In this document: positions 59,664 to 64,000 of the stretch, one piece after another | Layout: each line of letters begins with the position of its first letter | How positions within the stretch are numbered: the first letter of the stretch is position 1 | NCBI GenBank assembly: GCA_022497145.1 | Contig: MU385859.1 | Coordinates: 310,001-374,000, forward strand | Length of the DNA: 64,000 bases | Reading direction: 5' to 3' | DNA from: Rostrohypoxylon terebratum | Taxonomy: Eukaryota > Ascomycota > Sordariomycetes > Xylariales > Hypoxylaceae | The notes under the pieces: model-generated | What the model was told of the DNA's origin: nothing | Seen by the model: only the letters and a program-made list of their open reading frames with translations | Databases searched by the model: none | Made by a program: the position numbers and the translations under genes

Positions 59664-62600
59664 CGGACAGAGAGACAGAGACAGTAAAAAGTGTTGGGGA
59701 TAAGGGAACGTAAGGTAAGGTAAGGTAAGAATAAGAGAAAATCAAGAAAGAGAAGTTAAGCTAAATCAAACATCAACAACAAGACACATTAAGACACAAC
59801 AAGACGATTATGCCGAAGAAAAATCCCATTTTGACTTTGCAAATAGCTGTCATGTTACGCGTTCGAATGTAAGCCGGAAAGAGGGGGTTTGAATTAATAT
59901 GTAAGCTCTAGAGCAAATAAGTTTGCCTCGTCTCTCCGCAATGTGCTAGCGATATTAGTCTCTTAACTACTACTACTTGTACATGAACTAACAAACATAC
60001 AGAAACTAATCACATGCCCGAACTTTGGTGTCTGTGCCTACATGCCTACATACACAAGTGACAATACATATCCTTACATTAGGTATCAGGTATGTGTACA
60101 GTGCCGTCAATGCCGTACACACACTTTTATACCTTCACAACCTAGCTCGCATTCGTGGATCACCTAGTCAACATAACCTATCTGCGGGTCATTCCATTTG
60201 TCAAGGAAATCTTCGTGTGCCTGCTGTCCCTTGGTCTTCGAGTCTGGGACGAGCCACGAAAAAACGGAGAAAAGCGATGGAATCCAACGGCGTGGATAAA
60301 CGCCCTGGATTTACCTTTCCTTCTTTCCACGTGGGGCCGAGACGCCGGGACTTCTAGGCTCAGGTAGGCTGGGTAGTGTAGGCTGGGTAGGCTAGCTCTG
60401 GCTCAAAGGGTAGCATGGTACAATGGCAGAAGCTGTCGTTGTACTATGACCATGTATACGACCTACACAGTAGTCCCTGCCAAAGTGGAGCGTGCTAGAT
60501 AATTTCGCGGGTTGAGCAGGACGTCGCCAATTCAGCAGATTTTGATTCCCGTCGCTACACTAAAAAGAGAATTTACCCCTTTTCCATAATCAATTCCCTT
60601 AGCCCCCGAGGCTACATCGGAGAAGAGCCGCCTGGTCTCCAACGCTGCGCGCGAATACATGTTATGTAAAGGGTCAGCAAATTCCGGCATTGGCGAGCCG
60701 CCACACTTGGGTTCCGATGAGCCTCAACCTAGATCCCTAACAGCCTAGTCACACATAGCCGCGGCACGGCTTTCTTTACCTTTACGGCGCCGGTCAAGAC
60801 TTCTAGGCCCGGGGCATGCGTCGCACAGGCACCGCGGAGCCTCGCCGGCAGAGCTATGCAACGCTGATCTTACTACTCATGCTAGCGACGAGCGCGTCTC
60901 CTTTCCGTAGCCAGAGTACTAGCGTTAGTGAGATATGACAAGTCAGTTATGAGTAGCGGGACAGCCCTATGTGAAACTTCATGTGAAAACCGTTGAAGAT
61001 TCCTTCACCGCGTACGGCTGAAAGGAAATGCTTGCCGAGGCCAACCGGGTACCTATCAAGATCATAGCAGATTCATCCTCACGTGTTTCCGTAACTCAAA
61101 AATCGTTGCCATCGAGGTAGTCACCCAATGGGCACGGAACCCAAGTGAAAACTCTAAACCGTTGTTGAATATAATTAATTTTTATTCCCAATTTTCTAGG
61201 TCCTATCCCATCCCCTAACGGGCCGAATGGCCCAACGGCCCAGTAAATTTATTCGAACTCAATTATTTTTCAAATTTATCGAATATCTTTTTCATTTTAT
61301 TCCTAGACGAGTTTTGAGCCGCGTTGGAATGGGACCTCTAGCCCCCGAACCGAAATTCTGGGAAGAGTACGTGCGCCCCCCTTCCCTTCTCCCGCGACAG
61401 AACGAACTTGCTGCTGCTAGGTAGACGGTCTGGACCACCCTCTCAGCGAGTAGAGTTCGCCAGCTACTGCTCGCGCCGTCAGCTGACTACGTAGACGTAT
61501 TACGCGATGTCAGGTCCGCCCCTGCGATGATAGCATAGGGGTCCCGTGACCCGAACCCTCGGTCGTCGCCAGTCCCGGCCGTACGGCAAGGCGCTAGAAA
61601 ATCGTTCCCCAGATGTTTGTTCGCGAGAGAAAGGGGGGGTCACTAGCCACCCCCAGATCTACTCAGATCAGCCTATGATGCTAAGGTTTCGCTAGCTCCC
61701 AAGACTGGCGAAGCTGCTTACATAGGGTAGGTAAGTAGGTAGGCTGCCCTCAACCGCGTCTCGGGTGGAGGGAATTTGTCTATGCTTCCGGCTGAGATAC
61801 CTGGAGCGCGCTGTGCTCCGTGAGGGGTCTTTTCGTCATACATATGACTGTTTACTCGCCATAGCCAGCTAAGCCGCAAAGGCTATCTCAACTCCTAGAT
61901 ATCACATGCTCGCACCCCGCCCAACACGCCCAGATTAATTCCTGAGCTTTTGGGCGCTTCGCGAAGTCTATCGATCTCAAATACGAGGTGTAGCAGTCGT
62001 TCATGAGAGCAACCATTGCGTCTAAGCAATGACGATGGAACTCAGGAGTGTGGCTGGGCAGGTCTTGTGAGAGCGTAGGTATGCGGGAGATCGGGCGATG
62101 GAAAAGGTAAGATCGCGCCGTCGATGTATATGCCACGTGCGAAGGTGGCAGTGAAGAGCCCGAGCGTATTGGATATTTCGCGGGCTTACTGTTATGAGAT
62201 ACACCATTGCATTGGAGATGTCGATTGCTACATTTTTCCTGTTAGAACACACGATTGTCATTAATGTGTCATGCCACCACCCCAGGGTCTCACAGGTGGT
62301 GGTTGAATGAAGTGATCAATAAGATGATGCACTCATTTACACCTAGACTTCCTTGCCAACGCACAATCAGATGTATCCTATATTCGGGGTTCTATTAAGA
62401 TTAGAGAATGATATCTTATTTATTCGTAGACTGGCATGCGACGGGACGTCGGGACTGTCTAGGTACCTACATTTGAGGCGAATGTTGTTGGGGATCTCAC
62501 TGACAAAGATGCGGTAAATTCGAGGAGTTCAAAATATCTCCAGTCTCCTCAGAAATTTGTTACATGGGTATCAATGAATAGGTAGATTAGAAATCTTTCG

Positions 62601-63444
62601 GGATTTCATTGTGTGAAGAGGCGGAGATGAGACATCCCGCATTATACCATCAAAGATTCAGCTTTCATCAAATAGGTAGACAGGTAATTGTCTAGAATGA
62701 TTCGAGGGAAGAAAGAGTAATATATAGAGTCAGATAGATAGGTAGAAGCGCAATCATCAGATATGTTGATAATATGAGTTCAAGTTCACTCTAGCATTCC
62801 CATGTACATGTATGACTTCTGATGGCTGGTCTAGCAGATTGTGGACAACAGAAAGGCCAATCATTAACACCTTGAGTACTTTGGCATTCCCAAATTCACG
62901 TTCCATGTTGGTTTATAAAAGTAAGAGGAGACTAAGATTGCTCATGATTTAAGATTGTGTGATCAAGACAATATCATAGCGCGATGTGGTCGCCTTGTAG
63001 GACATTGATATGAATTGAGAGCAGTTCATATATCTATGGCAGTACTTGAATTAGGGATTGGTATACCTGCAATTGCGTGGGTGCGGTTGAGAGAAATGTT
63101 GATGGATGAGTAGAATCGTTATACATAAGACCATAAGGTACTACGTGTAGGATAAAACGTCAATAGCAACTTAAAATGGATGATCAAACAAGCTCATAAT
63201 AAGTAGAATATCCCCAACAGGATGCCTCATAAGAGATGGCTTTGATCTCAAGCATGCCCTCATATAAGACGTAACAATCAGCGAACCACGGTGATTTGGA
63301 GATAGAATTTTTTTAAAAAAATGAATTGACTAAATAAGGTATCTTCATAACCCGCCCATTGCATGTTGAGACCCTCCACAAGAACGACCGCGATACGGGT
63401 CTAGCTAGTACGTCACTTTACGTTGTGACTGAGCTCGATGATGT

Positions 63445-64000
63445 TTACCATCGAGGTTCACCGTTTTCTACTCTCGGCGTTATGACTGCATTCCTATCGG
63501 CGAAAGGGTCGTTTTCATCTTCTTCCTCCTCTGAGTCTGGTTCGGGAATTGTGTGTAAAGATATTGATGGTTTAGATGCAGCAGACGGTCGTGGAGGCGG
63601 CACAGGCCTGGGCGGTTGGCTTGGCTTCATGCTTAATTGTGCCATGTCTGAAACAGGGCTCGTAGGGGGTGACATTTGTTGTTGGTGTTTTTCAGTCGCC
63701 ACTAGAGTATGTCAGTATCAAAGTATAAAAATTCCATGTAACATCGATCTTACTCCTATAAAGGTGGGCTTGCTCTGCTAACTCATCCTCCGAATCACTG
63801 TCAGCGTCGATCGATCGATCTAACTGCTCATATGTCATAAGAGCGACAACAAGCTCGTCGTTGGCATGAAGTAGGCCACCAAGCCATGACTCGTCTTCAA
63901 CATGATGAATCTATCAAGGTTAGTAAATGCTCATAAATCACACGAGTTATACACATACATAGCGTAATATTCTTCTTCTCAGTTTCTTGCAAATCTCAAA
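63445..64000 (-). CDS. Lsb5-like VHS/GAT domain protein, C-terminal part (partial)
   Basis: This is the 3' part of a minus-strand gene that continues beyond the window. Exons in transcript order are from beyond 64000 to 63959, then 63754-63910, then 63445-63701. The introns are 48 bp (GTATGT donor) and 52 bp (GTAAGA donor, TCTAG acceptor), and both joins keep frame. The middle exon reads ESWLGGLLHANDELVVALMT then YEQLDRSIDADSDSEDELAE, which I associate with the GAT region of fungal Lsb5-type proteins (VHS plus GAT). These bind ubiquitin and actin regulators in endocytic trafficking. The last exon is Pro/Ser-rich with an acidic patch and the tail DPFADRNAVITP, typical of this family. The N-terminal VHS domain would lie outside the window. 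Exact assignment of the first partial exon is tentative. Confidence 0.75.

Larger units (their letters stand above)
52920..63444. other. Gene-poor stretch of 10.5 kb
   Basis: I see no supportable gene. Repeats include a CAYGGT hexamer array (53903-53944), a GTGTAT tract (54967-55012), TGGCAGGG three times (57075-57098), T8A13 near 59006-59026, ATAGCTAC repeats (59299-59327) and a GA run (59642-59663). CT-rich, leader-like DNA occurs at about 55550-55690 without a following ORF. A minus-strand frame at 61888-62136 is the only protein-like segment and is treated under findings. Confidence 0.5.

Overview
The window looks like nuclear DNA of a filamentous ascomycete. The genes have short spliceosomal introns (48-237 bp, mostly GTAAGT/GTATGT-type donors, CTAAC/CTAAT-like branch sites and YAG acceptors). 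The recognisable proteins are typical of Pezizomycotina, and the intergenic DNA is full of TAGGTAGG/CCTAGG microsatellite-like motifs. A Sordariomycete is my best guess, possibly of the Xylariales, but that is an inference from style and not from a marker gene. No rRNA, tRNA, CRISPR array or intact transposon was found by eye.

Layout. The left part (2.0-16.2 kb) is a normal-density gene block. It holds an AT-hook/SANT-like nuclear protein (minus strand) that diverges from the PP2A activator Rrd1/PTPA (plus, one intron). Next comes a small Ala/Pro/Glu-rich repeat protein on the minus strand, built from four exons, each too short to stand out as an ORF. Then follow a histidine-phosphatase (phosphoglycerate-mutase-like) protein with a GC-AG intron, a secreted, heavily glycosylated DUF7029-like protein, and a protein with two RWD-like segments and a C-terminal CHY zinc finger.

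From 16.2 kb to 63.4 kb the window is strikingly gene-poor. I can support only two intact genes there: a 166-residue coiled-coil/glycine-zipper protein at 24.0-24.5 kb and a DUF1752/DUF3295 regulatory-type protein at 51.1-52.9 kb. The rest is intergenic DNA with microsatellites, short palindromes, a dispersed ACCTAGGWCCTAGGT motif, AT-rich tracts and at least one protein-like, frameshifted relic (about 26.2-26.5 kb). At the right edge the 3' end of an Lsb5-like (VHS/GAT) trafficking gene enters from outside on the minus strand.

The genes do not form an obvious pathway or cluster. They are independent housekeeping and regulatory genes, each apparently with its own promoter. The most interesting features are the exon-modular repeat protein, the size of the gene-poor interval, and the recurrent palindromic motif inside it. 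I see no convincing new multi-gene system.
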